Assembly: GCF_963675165.1 (NCBI RefSeq) | Contig: NC_087393.1 | Location: forward strand, 3,725,502-3,789,501 | From: Halichondria panicea | Taxonomy: Eukaryota > Porifera > Demospongiae > Suberitida > Halichondriidae | DNA: 64,000 bases | Direction of reading: 5' to 3' | Shown here: one piece after another, positions 1 to 11,605 of the stretch | How the letters are laid out: every line of letters begins with the position of its first letter | How positions within the stretch are numbered: the first letter of the stretch is position 1 | Notes under the pieces: generated by a model | Told to the model about the DNA's origin: nothing | Databases searched by the model: none | Seen by the model: only the letters and a program-made list of their open reading frames with translations | Program-made: the position numbers and the translations under genes

Positions 1-341
1 TTTCATAATGTGGCACAGGCCGGACATAAACAAGATAAAAAGAAGACAACTCATGCACTTGTCGACTGCGACAAACAGGATGCACATCCAACCACGAATC
101 CCCCCAACACAGAAAACTACACAATTTTGCACACTAGCTCATGCAATCAAGTAATTACAGCCCCCTGCAGCCAGGTTAGACTAACCACAGACAGGATGTT
201 AGAGCATAAAATGACTTTGATCACTACAAATGAAATTCATAAAATTATTGCGCAATTACGACATAGCAACCAGCCTTGTATAAAAATAGCTAGTGTAGCA
301 TCAACGCCATCATCAACAATAATTTGTCATTTCTCAAGAAG
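1..341. other. Upstream flank of receptor copy 1, inside the duplicated block
   Basis: No gene was found here. The stretch matches 7120-7983 apart from one 534-bp insertion in the other copy, so the duplicated block begins at or before the window edge and its true left end cannot be seen. The promoter of receptor copy 1 should lie here, but no clear TATA or other element was picked out. Confidence 0.6.
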
Positions 342-2131
342 ATGCAGTTGGCCATGGACAAGACTATAATTACACTGTTGGCTTCAGCATTTGTAATTGG
401 TAAGCGTATGCACATGCATGAGGCATCTTTTTGCTTGCATGGCCCAGATGTTAAATTCATTCATGTTATAATATCTTGAAACGTACTCCCGTTAACTGTG
501 CCCATCCCTAGACTTTCTGGATACCAGTCTCGAGAGTGTTCAATTATTTTTAGTATACAATAACACAATTAATCTCTCACACGCACGCTTGTTTTTTCTA
601 CAGCTGTTTTAGGGGTTCGTTGCTCCAATGCCATTTGCAGTCAACAGTCTTTTCCTTCCACGTTTGACCTCAGGGCATTTCTCCCCTCAGTAGGCCAGCT
701 GCCCCATCCCAGTGATATTCTTGTCACCTCTTACAGGTACGCAGTACAAGAGAGTTGATGTCATATAATAATAATAGTGCCAAATAAGTTGATAATGTGA
801 ATTGTCTTAATAAAAGACTCGGAAATTGTGTTGTTTTAGAAAAAAGCCCACTGAGGGCTAAAAAGTTGTTTGTTGACGTCAAAAAAATAATGGGTAAGTT
901 CATTAATAATTATTTATACTTTCTCAAGCTACGATTCAGCAGTCTCAAGCCCGTCCCCCTACAGGTTCACTTGTGAAGGCACCATCACTCACTGGGAGGC
1001 CTACACTACAGGCACTGGGTCACATCCAATGGAGTTCCAAGTATGGCGGGAAGCTCCTGAGCTGCTAAGATACAATCTAGTCGGTAACAATATTTTCCCT
1101 ACCGCTTCTCCGACCAATGGGATGCTTCGACTGGGCGTCCCTGTAGACCAACAAATCACTGCTATGCCCGGAGATTTTGTGGGGGTGAGAACAATACAAG
1201 GAAACGAAGATGACCCGTTTCAAATTCTTACTATCCTTGGCTACTACCTTAATTATAATCTAACGGACCGTGGTTTCGATAGCACTCCTGCACAGCTGCC
1301 ACTGGGCTCATTGTTTGGCTTAGACTGCTTTACACCTAGCAACAGCCTGCCTACTAACATCAGCATAACTCCATTGATCAATGCAGTGCTTAACAGTGAG
1401 TTCATGGCAGTAGCTAGGTTTCAGTCTGAGAGGTAACAAACACTAAAGGTGTTCAGCATCCTTACTAAGAACTTTGTCCGCAGACAGGGTAATCCAAAAT
1501 GTACTAACATAATTATACATGACTTACAAAAATTGAAGGTTTTCAAGCCTTACTAGTTATATGCACACTAACGTTGTAGTAACAAAACAGTGGGAGTTGT
1601 CTAAGCAACAGACAAGAATGGCTGGTTACACAAATGAGTACATTAAGTCTAAGTATCAATAGAGAGCATACACTAGTGCATGCACTAGCTAACAAATACA
1701 CACACTAAGTTAAGGTGAGTGTTTCCAATACTATGCACTTTTACGATACTACAGGTACCTCTGATGTATGGACCCCTGAACCCTCAAACTCTGACCCCTC
1801 CACCCCTCCGCCAGACGAGCCAGCTACCTCACAAGCACTCCTCATTGCTACAGGAGTATTAGCAGGCCTGCTACTGACTCTATTAATTATCTTGGTTGTC
1901 ACGGTGACTCTGTTTTGCTGCTACATGCAACACAAGAGAGGGGGGAACACTGTCAAGGAGCCAGCAATGACCTCCAACACTGCGTATAATGGTGTGAGGG
2001 GGGGCGAAGTTGAACTGACCTCCAATACTGCGTACAATCATGCAAGAGGGGACGAGGTCGAACTGACTCCCAACGATGCTTACAATGACCAGACAGGGGA
2101 TACTCCATACTACTCCAGGATAGCTACATAG
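342..2131 (+). CDS. Sponge-type single-pass receptor-like protein, copy 1
   Basis: Four exons read cleanly: 342-399, 604-736, 965-1395 and 1755-2131, giving about 332 residues with matching phases at every junction. Exon 1 is a hydrophobic signal peptide ([17 protein letters not shown]). Exons 2-3 form a cysteine-containing extracellular domain starting [13 protein letters not shown] and containing QVWRE and [10 protein letters not shown]. Exon 4 has a Pro/Ser/Thr-rich stalk, one transmembrane segment ([20 protein letters not shown]) with a following CC, and a cytoplasmic tail. The tail carries tandem repeats of about 17 residues, NTAYN...GGEVELTS, ending PYYSRIAT, with several tyrosines. The F-C-x-G...W...QVWR layout resembles a large uncharacterised family I associate with sponges; that link is from memory. 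A second copy lies at 7984-9871. Function is unknown; an adhesion or signalling receptor is only a guess. Confidence 0.8.
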
Positions 2132-3205
2132 GTTACTCTAACATTGAATTGACAAACTACCATAGATTAATTATTAACACGATTAAATTTTAAGAGTTTC
2201 AAGCTGTTTAATAGGAAGCAAACATAGAATCTATTTCTAGAGTCGTACAATCATATGTAATAGCTACTACCTATTGTCAAAAATATTTTGTATGTCTGTA
2301 TTATATACAAGCGAAAATCATTTGCAAAGGAGCCAAATGGGCATAAGTTTTGCAATCTGGCAAGGATTGTGATGTCATCAGGATAATGTACAACCGGGAT
2401 ATCCCCCCTCCCCTAAATTTTGCTTACTAGTTGTATAGTTGTATGACTGAGTATGCAAAGGCAGCCCGGATTCACCTAAGATCACCTAATTAACAATAAA
2501 TTTGTGGGGGGGGGCATGCCCCTGGGTCCCCTTAGCTGGTGAGCGACACACTCTGCGTGCCCTACTACTTCAAAACCCTGTATGACACCCTGGTCATGCA
2601 TGCACAAGTACCGTAGGTCTTTGCTATCCTATTTTTGCAAGGCATTAGCACTCACAAAGTTCCGCATACCATGCAGCGGGTATAACTGCAGCATGCATGC
2701 ATGTGATATTAAATTTGTGGGTATAAAAAATGTTCGCGGTACATGATTAATCAGCAAAAACCGCAAACATTTATACACTCGAATATAGAGGGTATATTTC
2801 GAAACAGTATCGATAACAATTCATTTACCCACTCATAAAATACCTACAGAATATTTTGCTGGTTAAAAACCTTTGCGAATGAGCCAAATCAGCAGAAAAT
2901 TTGACCCTTTGCGATCTAACTATTGCGCTCTGGCAAGGATTGTGTGTATTTACTAGTAATAATTTAAGTTTTGTGGATTTTAATGTTGCGAATTGATCAA
3001 CTATCGCAAAGTTTGCAACTGTTTGATGCTCGCAAACATTCTAGTAATGCAGTAATTAACTTTGTATGAGTAGCTAGTATACACGTGTACACTTACACGT
3101 AGCCTGGAGAACTAAGAATGGTAGGTTTAAGATATTTTGCACGTACAGTGCAGCTTTTAAAAAAGTTTCCTGGAGAGACTAGTGAACCCTCCGTGTGTGC
3201 GGTAC
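2132..3205. repeat. Duplicated non-coding block after receptor copy 1
   Basis: This is 3' flank of the receptor gene, nearly identical to 9872-10825 apart from small indels. It contains a fragment of a dispersed element at about 2460-2590 (G-run, then ACTTCAAAACCCTGTATGAC and ACACCCTG), related to the inverted-repeat element at 19184-19394. At 2720-2810 there is a short hairpin-like stretch (GGGTATAAAAAATGTTCGCGG against CCGCAAACATTTATACAC). Part of it (about 2930-3050) recurs in diverged form at 4250-4385. No coding sequence was seen. Confidence 0.6.
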
Positions 3206-3946
3206 CTTTGATCTCAATGGTGTCCACTGGAATAAGAGGTTCCGTCATGTGGAAGATGTCCAGACTGTAGCACAGTTGCTATGGTGTGTGCACGCAGACA
3301 AAAATGAGTTCAAGTGCACTATAGTTTAAATGTGAGTTACAGTCAAACTCCCGAGGTCAATTGCACTCGTCATTTTGAGCGGTTACCATAACAACATACA
3401 GTGTAGTGTACATACCTTTCTGCTTTTGTTAAGGAAATGGTCAACTCGAACCGCCAAGAAATCTCCTTGCTTGTGCCAATGCAGCTTGAACTGTGCGAGA
3501 TCAAAAATTGTTACATGCTTTATTGTTGCACTTAGTATAGCTCTTGTGCTGTGTGTGTGTGTGAACCTTAAATATTAGTTCGTCTATTAATCTAGCAACA
3601 AATCTGTCTACGTATACGGGCACTATAAGTCATCCTTCATATTTGGGTCAGGTGACAGTTACATAATACAGGTTGTAACTATAGAGAAGGCTACACACTT
3701 AAAAAACATACACACGTACTCCGGCCCTTTCAAACCTTTTATCTCACTAATTTAATTATAGAGTCATGCATGCATGTACACTACTACATTTGTGTGCGTA
3801 CATGTACCTCAGATACCAAGTGTCGACTCTTAGTGCTGAGCTCATTACGAGAAGGCATCTCCAGGACGATTATCTTGGCAGGGATTTGGCCATGTTCAGG
3901 CACCCAGTAGGCTAGATTGTAGTCACGAGGAGACCACGAGAAGTCA
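3206..3946 (-). pseudogene. Three stray duplicated exons of eIF3b
   Basis: Three blocks on the minus strand copy exons of the real gene: 3808-3946 (copy of 11428-11566, [19 protein letters not shown]), 3416-3490 (copy of 11036-11110, [19 protein letters not shown]) and 3206-3279 (copy of 10826-10899, [19 protein letters not shown]). They lie beyond the eIF3b stop codon at 4515-4517, so they cannot be part of the normal transcript. Most differences are silent. In the last block, however, the codon for the conserved Arg of the M-R-E motif is ACG (Thr) at about 3243-3245, where the functional exon has AGG. This fits relaxed selection after duplication. An unmerged second haplotype in the assembly is an alternative. 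Confidence 0.75.
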
Positions 3947-3952
3947 CTGTGT

Positions 3953-3983
<31 letters not shown>

Positions 3984-3984
3984 G
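3947..3984. repeat. GT/G simple repeat
   Basis: A (GT)n run passes directly into a G homopolymer of about 20 bases. The same compound repeat occurs at the equivalent place in the second copy of the duplication (about 11567-11607). Runs like this are prone to length error in assemblies. Confidence 0.85.
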
Positions 3985-4199
3985 AGTATGAAAAGTCACT
4001 GTGGGTGCATGTGAAGTCACTGTGTGTGAGTGGGTGCAGGTGCACTGGGGGTATGTGGTATGAAAGGTCATTGTGGGTGCACGTGCACTGGGGGGAAAGT
4101 TGAGGTTTATACGGAGGTTTTGCGGAGTCAATGTGTTGTGTGGACACTGTATATGTACATGAATGTGGTACAGAGTGGGGGTTAATTAGGATCATAATA

Positions 4200-4514
4200 A
4201 ACGTAATCACAAACTACATTGAAAGTCAGCAACTTTTAGTTACCGTATTACTAGCGGGTGAAAAACTTTTGCGGATCTGACAAGGATCGTGTGTATTTAC
4301 TAGTTAAGTTTTGGATTTTGTTGTTGCGAATTGATCAACCATCGCAAGTTCGCAAATGTTTGATGCTCGCAAAACATTCTAATAATATACGATACACTGT
4401 TTATAATTTATCGCTCTAAAGTAATAAATTTCAGTAGCACTGTACAATCTTGTCATAACTAGTAAAGCACTCGCAACAGTTTATTATAGAAAGTGCAAAG
4501 TTAGCTCTAACACT
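4200..4514. other. Junction between duplicated block and eIF3b 3' end
   Basis: Similarity to copy 2 stops near 4193 (GGGGTTAATTAGGA, then divergence), which marks the right edge of duplicate copy 1. From about 4250 to 4385 lies a diverged repeat of 2924-3050. The remainder is AT-rich and should hold the eIF3b 3' UTR. No gene was found. Confidence 0.55.
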
Positions 4515-7500
4515 CTATTCATTATTGTTCACAGTTTCTTTTGTCTCGTTCACAAGGATATACAAGGTTTCCTCTTCGTAGTCTAACTCTGCCTGCCCCT
4601 CCTCCCCCACGTCCACACCTGTACGACAAGAAGTGACAGTATTAACAGGAGCTGATCCTGGTATTAGGGTGTTTCTTTAGACGTGAAATACGTGAAGAGT
4701 GTATATAGAACTAAGAGAGCATATATAGCTATAAGGTATTCAAAAGGTGTGTAATAATGTGACTCTTGTATAACACACCATCTTCTATCAGCATCTTCTT
4801 TGTCTTTCTCGCCTCCTGCTCCGCCTTACGGCGGTATTCCTTGTACTGTGACATCATCTTCTTTCTCTTCTCAAGAAGTTCCTAGAGGGGAGAGAACAGC
4901 AAGTTAATACACACAGTTTACCCTGACCACAAGTTCAATAGCTCAGACTAGCTACCAAGGACCATTCTACACTGCTCACACTTGAGGCCACTTCTATAGA
5001 AACACTAGTGTACATAAGTTGTTGCTACATCAGCCGGTTCCACTGTACTGTCATGCATAGCTCCAATGTTTAGTAATTGTAAAGATCAGAAATAAAATTT
5101 GAGTGTTCACATTAATGAGTAATGAGTGTCACACTAAGCTTTAGGCCACGTACTGGTGTTCTCTAATAGGGTCATAAATGAACACACACCTTGGATGCTT
5201 TGCTCTTGGAGGTCCTGTCTCTCTGTTCGAACATGTGAGAGTACTTCTTCTGGTCTTTCTTGATCAGCTACATGCATGGAGTTAAAAGTTAGCAATGGAT
5301 AGGAAAAAACCTTTCAAGAGGTGAACTGAACACAATTAGTTAAAGCAAATACAAAAGGAAGTGTATAAATTATAATAACATCAGTTTTGTTGCTACAAGT
5401 AAAGTCACACTTGACACTAAAAGCGAGGCAAACATAAATTTTGCGGAGCTCCTAATTAACTATGTAGTAGATATCAGCAGTACGTACTTTGAGGTGCTCC
5501 TCGGCGAGCAATGTGGGGGGTCTTGGTCGCCACTGGTGTTGACAGAACTTGTCTAAGCTAGGGGGGCTGCGATAGAGTGACCGTCCTTGGAACGACCACA
5601 TGCAGAATCCAGTGTCCATCTATAGTGTATTAATATCAACACACACATCCTTACAGGCTCTGCTATACAGCAACAACGAAAGCCACACTGTAATAACAGA
5701 AGACGTCTAAATGCCAATAGGGCATATAGACATTGCGTGTGTGCGTGCAATTCACCTTCTGCTTCCAGACGCTGACAGAGGTGACAACGTATCTGCCTGA
5801 GGGGTCCCACTCCAGATCAGAGGCCTGCTGGTGCTGGGAAGAGTTCATCAAGGTCATTGACCCCGTGTCCCAGAACTCTAGGTGACCACTCTCAGGGCTA
5901 AGGGAGAAACAGGTGCAGTGAAACTCGCATACAACTGGGCAGACTAACAGTGGGTGTACTAAAGAAGTGGCCTGCTAAACGTAAATTGAAATACAATATG
6001 CTAGAGAGAATTTGGAGATTACAATTATAAGGATGGGTGACCACAATCGACAGCTAGCTTTCACTTTATGCTATCTAAAATGATTTTATGTACACGCAGG
6101 ATAACAACGAGAGATTGAAGGCATTGATGCTATACAAGACTGTAGTGAAGCGCTTGTCACACTTGGTTCACTGAATTAAGTACATGTACCACAACGTATA
6201 CAGGTAATTACACAATCGAACTACAAGATTATAAACGACACAAGTGAATCAAACTGTAGTATATACAATTTGGAGTGGTACCCCAGGATATAGGATACCC
6301 AAAGATGTTAGTCACAACCATTATAGACATGTAGTTAGATAGTTGATAGGCTCATTAACTCTGTAGCTGCCCGCCCACTTACCCCTTTAGGTTGGCCAAC
6401 ACCACGAACTGTCCACTAGGAGACCAGAATATGTTGTTGACAGCTGTGTTCTCCAAAATCTCGAGGGTCTCTATAGCAACAAATATGACTGTTACACTTG
6501 GTGTTAATTTTAAACCAATTTCAAAGATTATGGTTTCCTGAGTTTTACCTCTCTCTAAGACTACACATTCATTGGTATAATGTGCCAATTAACATAACAT
6601 AACAAACACACCCAATTAACATAACAAACACAGTCACGGGGGGGGGGGGGGGCCTTACTGATTTGGGTGGGCTTTCCCCCCTTGTTGATCTGATAGAAGG
6701 TGGTGTGTATTCGTAAGGGGGGCTCCCCATGGATGACTGCCAGCTTTGACCCCTGAGGCTCCAGAGCAAACGCCACAACCGGTTCTGGGGAATACAAGAT
6801 ATCCGATAATTATGTAATGCAAAGCAACAGCTGCATATGTAATTATAGTATGAACGATTTGCATGAGGAGAACAGCTGGGTTTATTGTTACCGGTTATTA
6901 AAGATTAAGTCAGATAGCGTGTATAGGTGGTTCTATTTCTATTTTTAAACCCAAATAAGAGTTACGGCAATAAAAAAAGAGCGATCAGGGCAAATATTGA
7001 TCAACTTGTCATTCTCAAAGCTTCAGAAGTGATGGAATAGTTTTTTATGGCCTCGTTTCTGCTGACTGAGATGGAGGAATCGTGTTAAACTACTACCATA
7101 AAGGGATTCCTTGGGTTTTCACAATGTGACAGGGGCCAGGACATAAACAGGATCAAAATAGGGCAACTCATGCACTTGTCGACTGCGACAAACAGGATGC
7201 ACATCTAACCACGAATCCCAACACAGAAAACTACACAATTTTGCACACTAGCTCATGCAATCATAGATAGAGTAGAAGAGGAATTGGAAACGGAAGTACC
7301 CTCGAAGTACCATCCATGTATCTCCGCGGTTTTAATCGAGGCTTACTTTTTAACATGAGGGCTAAACATGAATAATTCATGAGAATTGTTTTGCTCTCTG
7401 TAAGAAGTCCACGAGCAGTTCTGCTGCTAAGCATCAACTTTCTCTAATACTTGAAGCCATTTGGGACACAGGACACTATTTAGTTACAAAGCCTTAGCTG

Positions 7501-10500
7501 TATCAAAGGTACTATAGGAACACAAGCATGAAAAAGCGCTCTGTGTACCTCTAGCTACTTCACGACAATCGAGATTATATTTTCTTTGTTTCCAATTGAT
7601 ACCTACTATCAGGAGGCATGTGATTCAGTAATGGGGGTAGCTCTGAGATGTATGCTTTGGACACAATAAGTTTCCCGGGCTTTTGCGGGAGTTATGAGGA
7701 GATACACGGATGGTCCCAGAGCCACTACGTAGACTTCATTGTAAAACATCACGTGAATCACTTCCGTTTCCAATCCCTCTTCTACTCTATCTATGATGCA
7801 ATCAAGTAATTACAGCCCCCTGCAGCCAGGTTAGACTAACTACAGACAGGGTGTTATAAAATTAGAGTATAATGACCTTGATCACTAAAAATATAATTAT
7901 TGTGCAATCACGACATAGCAACCAGCCTTGTATAAAAATGGCTAGTGTAGCATCAACGCCATCATCAACAATAATTCAAGAAGATGCAGTTGGCCATGGA
8001 CAAGACTATAATTACACTGTTGGCTTCAGCATTTGTAATTGGTAAGCGTACGTATGCACATGCATTTTGCTTGCATGGCCCAGATGCTAAATTCATGTGT
8101 TACCGTATAGTGCGAAATTTTCGCGGATTAGCAATCCTACACGAAAATTGTTCTTTAATTAGAATTATCTGCTATAACGTGCAAAGATTAAAAGACGTGG
8201 CTTCCAGTAAGCAGTCATTCTGCGAACATTGTGCAGCGAAATGCTTTTAGAGGCCAATCCACGAAATATAAGTGCTTCGAAAATTTCGCGCTATACGGTA
8301 TCTTGAAACATACTTTCGTTACTGTGCCCATCCCTCCCATCCCTAGACTTTTTGGATGATCGAGAGTGTTCAGTACACAATAACACAATCTAATTATAAT
8401 CACACACTCTTGTTTTTTCTACAGCTGTTTTGGAGTTTCATCGCTCCAATGCCATTTGCAGTCAAGAGTCTTTTCCTTCCACGTTTGACCCCGGGGCATT
8501 TCTCCCCTCAGTAGGCCAGCTGCCCCATCCCAGTGATATTCTTGTCATCTCTTACAGGTCCCAGTACAAAGAGAGAGTATGTAACTGTTGAAAAGTAAAA
8601 CCGTCAAATAAGTTAATGTCTTAATAAAAGACGTCCGAAAATTGTTGTTTTAGAGGAAAGCGCTAAAAAGTTGTTTGTTGACACAATGAAGTCTTTAAAA
8701 AATGTCCAAAAATTGACGGGTAAGTTTATCAGTAGTCTCAAACCCCGCCTCCCTACAGGTTCACTTGTGAAGGCACCATCACTCACTGGGAGGCCTACAC
8801 TACAGGCACTGGGTCACATCCAATGGAGTTCCAAGTATGGCGGGAAGCTCAGTTGCTAACATATAATCTAGTCGGTAACAATATATTCTCTACCGCTTCT
8901 CCGTCCAATGGGATGCTTCGACTGGGCGTCCCTGTAGACCAACAAATCACTGTTATGCCCGGAGATTTTGTGGGGGTGAGAACAATACAAGGAAACGAAG
9001 ATGACCCATTTCAAATTCTTACTATCCGCGGCTACTACATTAATTATAATCTAACGAAGCGTGGTTTCGATAGCACTCCTGCACAGCTGCCACTGGGCAT
9101 ATCGTTAGGCTTAAACTGCTTTACACCTCTCAACAGCCTGCCTACTAGAATCAGCATAACTCCATTGATCAATGCAGTGCTTAACAGTGAGTTCATGGCA
9201 GTAGCTAGGTTTCAGTCTGAGAGGTAACAAACATTGAAGGTGTTCAGCATCCTTACTAAGAACTTTGTCCGCAGACAGGGTAATCCAAAATGTACTAACA
9301 TAATTATACATGACTTACAGGTTTTCAAGCCTTACTAGTTATATGCACACTAACGTTGTAGTACAAAACAGTGGGATTTCTCTAAGCAACTGGTTGATTA
9401 CACAAATTAGTACATTAAGTCTTACAAGTGGTACGTATCAATAGAAAGCGTGCACTAGCTAACAAATGCACACTAAGTTAAGGTGATTGTTTTTAATTGC
9501 ACTTTTACGATACTACAGGCAACTCTGATGTCTCGACCCCTGACCCCTCCATCTCTCCGCCAGCTACCTCACAAGCACTCTTCATCGGTACAGGAGTATT
9601 AGCAGGCCTGCTACTGACCCTATTAATTCTCTTTGTCGTCACGGTGACTCTGTTCTGCTGCTACATGCAACACAAGAGAGGGGGGAACACTGTCAAGGGG
9701 CCAGCAATGACCGTCAACACTGCGTACTATGATGTGAGGGGGGGCGAAGTTGAACTGACCTCTAACACTGCGTACAATCATGCAAGAGGGGGCGAGGTCA
9801 AATTGACTCCCAACGATGCTTACAATGACCAGACAGGGGATGCTCCATACTACTCCAGGATAGCTACATAGGTTACTCGAATTGACAAACTACCATAGAT
9901 TAATTATTAACACGATTAAATTTTAAGAGTTTCAAGCTGTTTAATAGAAAGCAAACATAGAATCTATTTCTAGAGTCGTACAATCATATGTAATACTACC
10001 TATTGTCAAAAAATATTTTAATTAATGTATATCTGTATTATATACAAGCGAACATGATCTGCAAAGGAGCCAAATAGGCATAAGCCCGGATTCACCTAAG
10101 ATCACCTAATCAACAATAAATTTGTGGGGGGGGGGGGCATGCCCCTGGGTCCGCCTAGCTGGTGAGCGACACACTCTGCGTGCCCTACTACTTCAAAACC
10201 CTGTATGACACCCTGGTCATGCATGCACAAGTACCGTAGGTCTTTGCTATCCTATTTTTGCAAGGCATTAGCACTCGCAAAGTTCCGCATACCATGCAGC
10301 GGGTATAACAGCAGCATGCATGCATGTGATATTAAATTTGTGGGTATAAAAAATGTTCGCGGTACATGATTAATCAGCAAAAACCGCAAACATTTATACA
10401 CTCGAATATAGAAGGTATATTTCGAAACAGTATCGATAACAATTCATTTACCCACTCATAAAAATACAGAATATTTTGCTGGTTAAAAACCTTTGCGAAT

Positions 10501-11574
10501 GAGCCAAATCAGCAGAAAATTTGATCCTTTGCGATCTAACTATTGCGCTCTGGCAAGGATTGTGTGTATTTACTAGTAATAATTTAAGTTTTGCGGATTT
10601 TAATGTTGCGAATTGATCAACCATCGCAAAGTTTGCAACTGTTTGATGCTCGTAAACATTCTAGTAATACAGTAATTAACTTTGTATGCGTAGCTAGTAT
10701 ACACGTGTACACTTACACGTAGCCTGGAGAACTAAGAATGGTAGGTTTAAGATATTTTGCACGTACAGTGCAGCTTTTAAAAAAGTTTCCTGGAGAGACT
10801 AGTGAACCCTCCGTGTGTGCAGTACCTTTGATCTCAATGGTGTCCACTGGAATAAGAGGTTCCCTCATGTGGAAGATGTCCAGACTGTAGCACAGTTGCT
10901 ATGGTGTGTGCACGCAGACAAAAATGAGTTCAAGTGCACTATAGTTTAAATGTGAGTTACAGTCAAACTCCCGAGGTCAATTGCACTCGTCATTTTGAGC
11001 GGTTACCATAACAACATACAGTGTAGTGTACATACCTTTCTGCTTTTGTTAAGGAAATGGTCAACTCGAACTGCCAAGAAATCTCCTTGCTTGTGCCAAT
11101 GCAGCTTGAACTGTGCGAGACCAAAAATTGTTACATGCTAACATTTGTTGGACTTAGTATAGCTCTTGTGCTGTGTGTGTGTGTGAACCTTAAATATTAG
11201 TTAGTCTATTAATCTAGCAACAAATCTGTCTACGTATACGGGCATCTATAAACCATCCTTCATCCTTGCAGGTGACAGTTATATAATACAGGCTGTAACT
11301 ATAGAGAAGGCTACACACTTAAAAAACATACACACGTACTCCGGCCCTTTCAAACCTTTTATCTCACTAATTTAATTATAGAGTCATGCATGCATGTACA
11401 CTACTACATTTGTGTGTGTACATGTACCTCAGAGACCAAGTGTCGACTCTTAGTGCTGAGCTCATTACGAGAAGGCATCTCCAGGACGATTATCTTGGCA
11501 GGGATTTGGCCATGTTCAGGCACCCAGTAGGCTAGATTGTAGTCACGAGGAGACCATGAGAAGTCACTGTGTGT

Positions 11575-11605
<31 letters not shown>

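Noticed and set aside
10-369. A 119-codon open frame at the left edge
   Set aside because: It overlaps the promoter and first exon of the receptor gene in another frame, and is not conserved in the second copy of the block.
3947-4210. Minus-strand frames rich in His, Thr and Pro
   Set aside because: They are translations of the GT and G runs, not genes; only the eIF3b-like block at 3808-3946 is meaningful.
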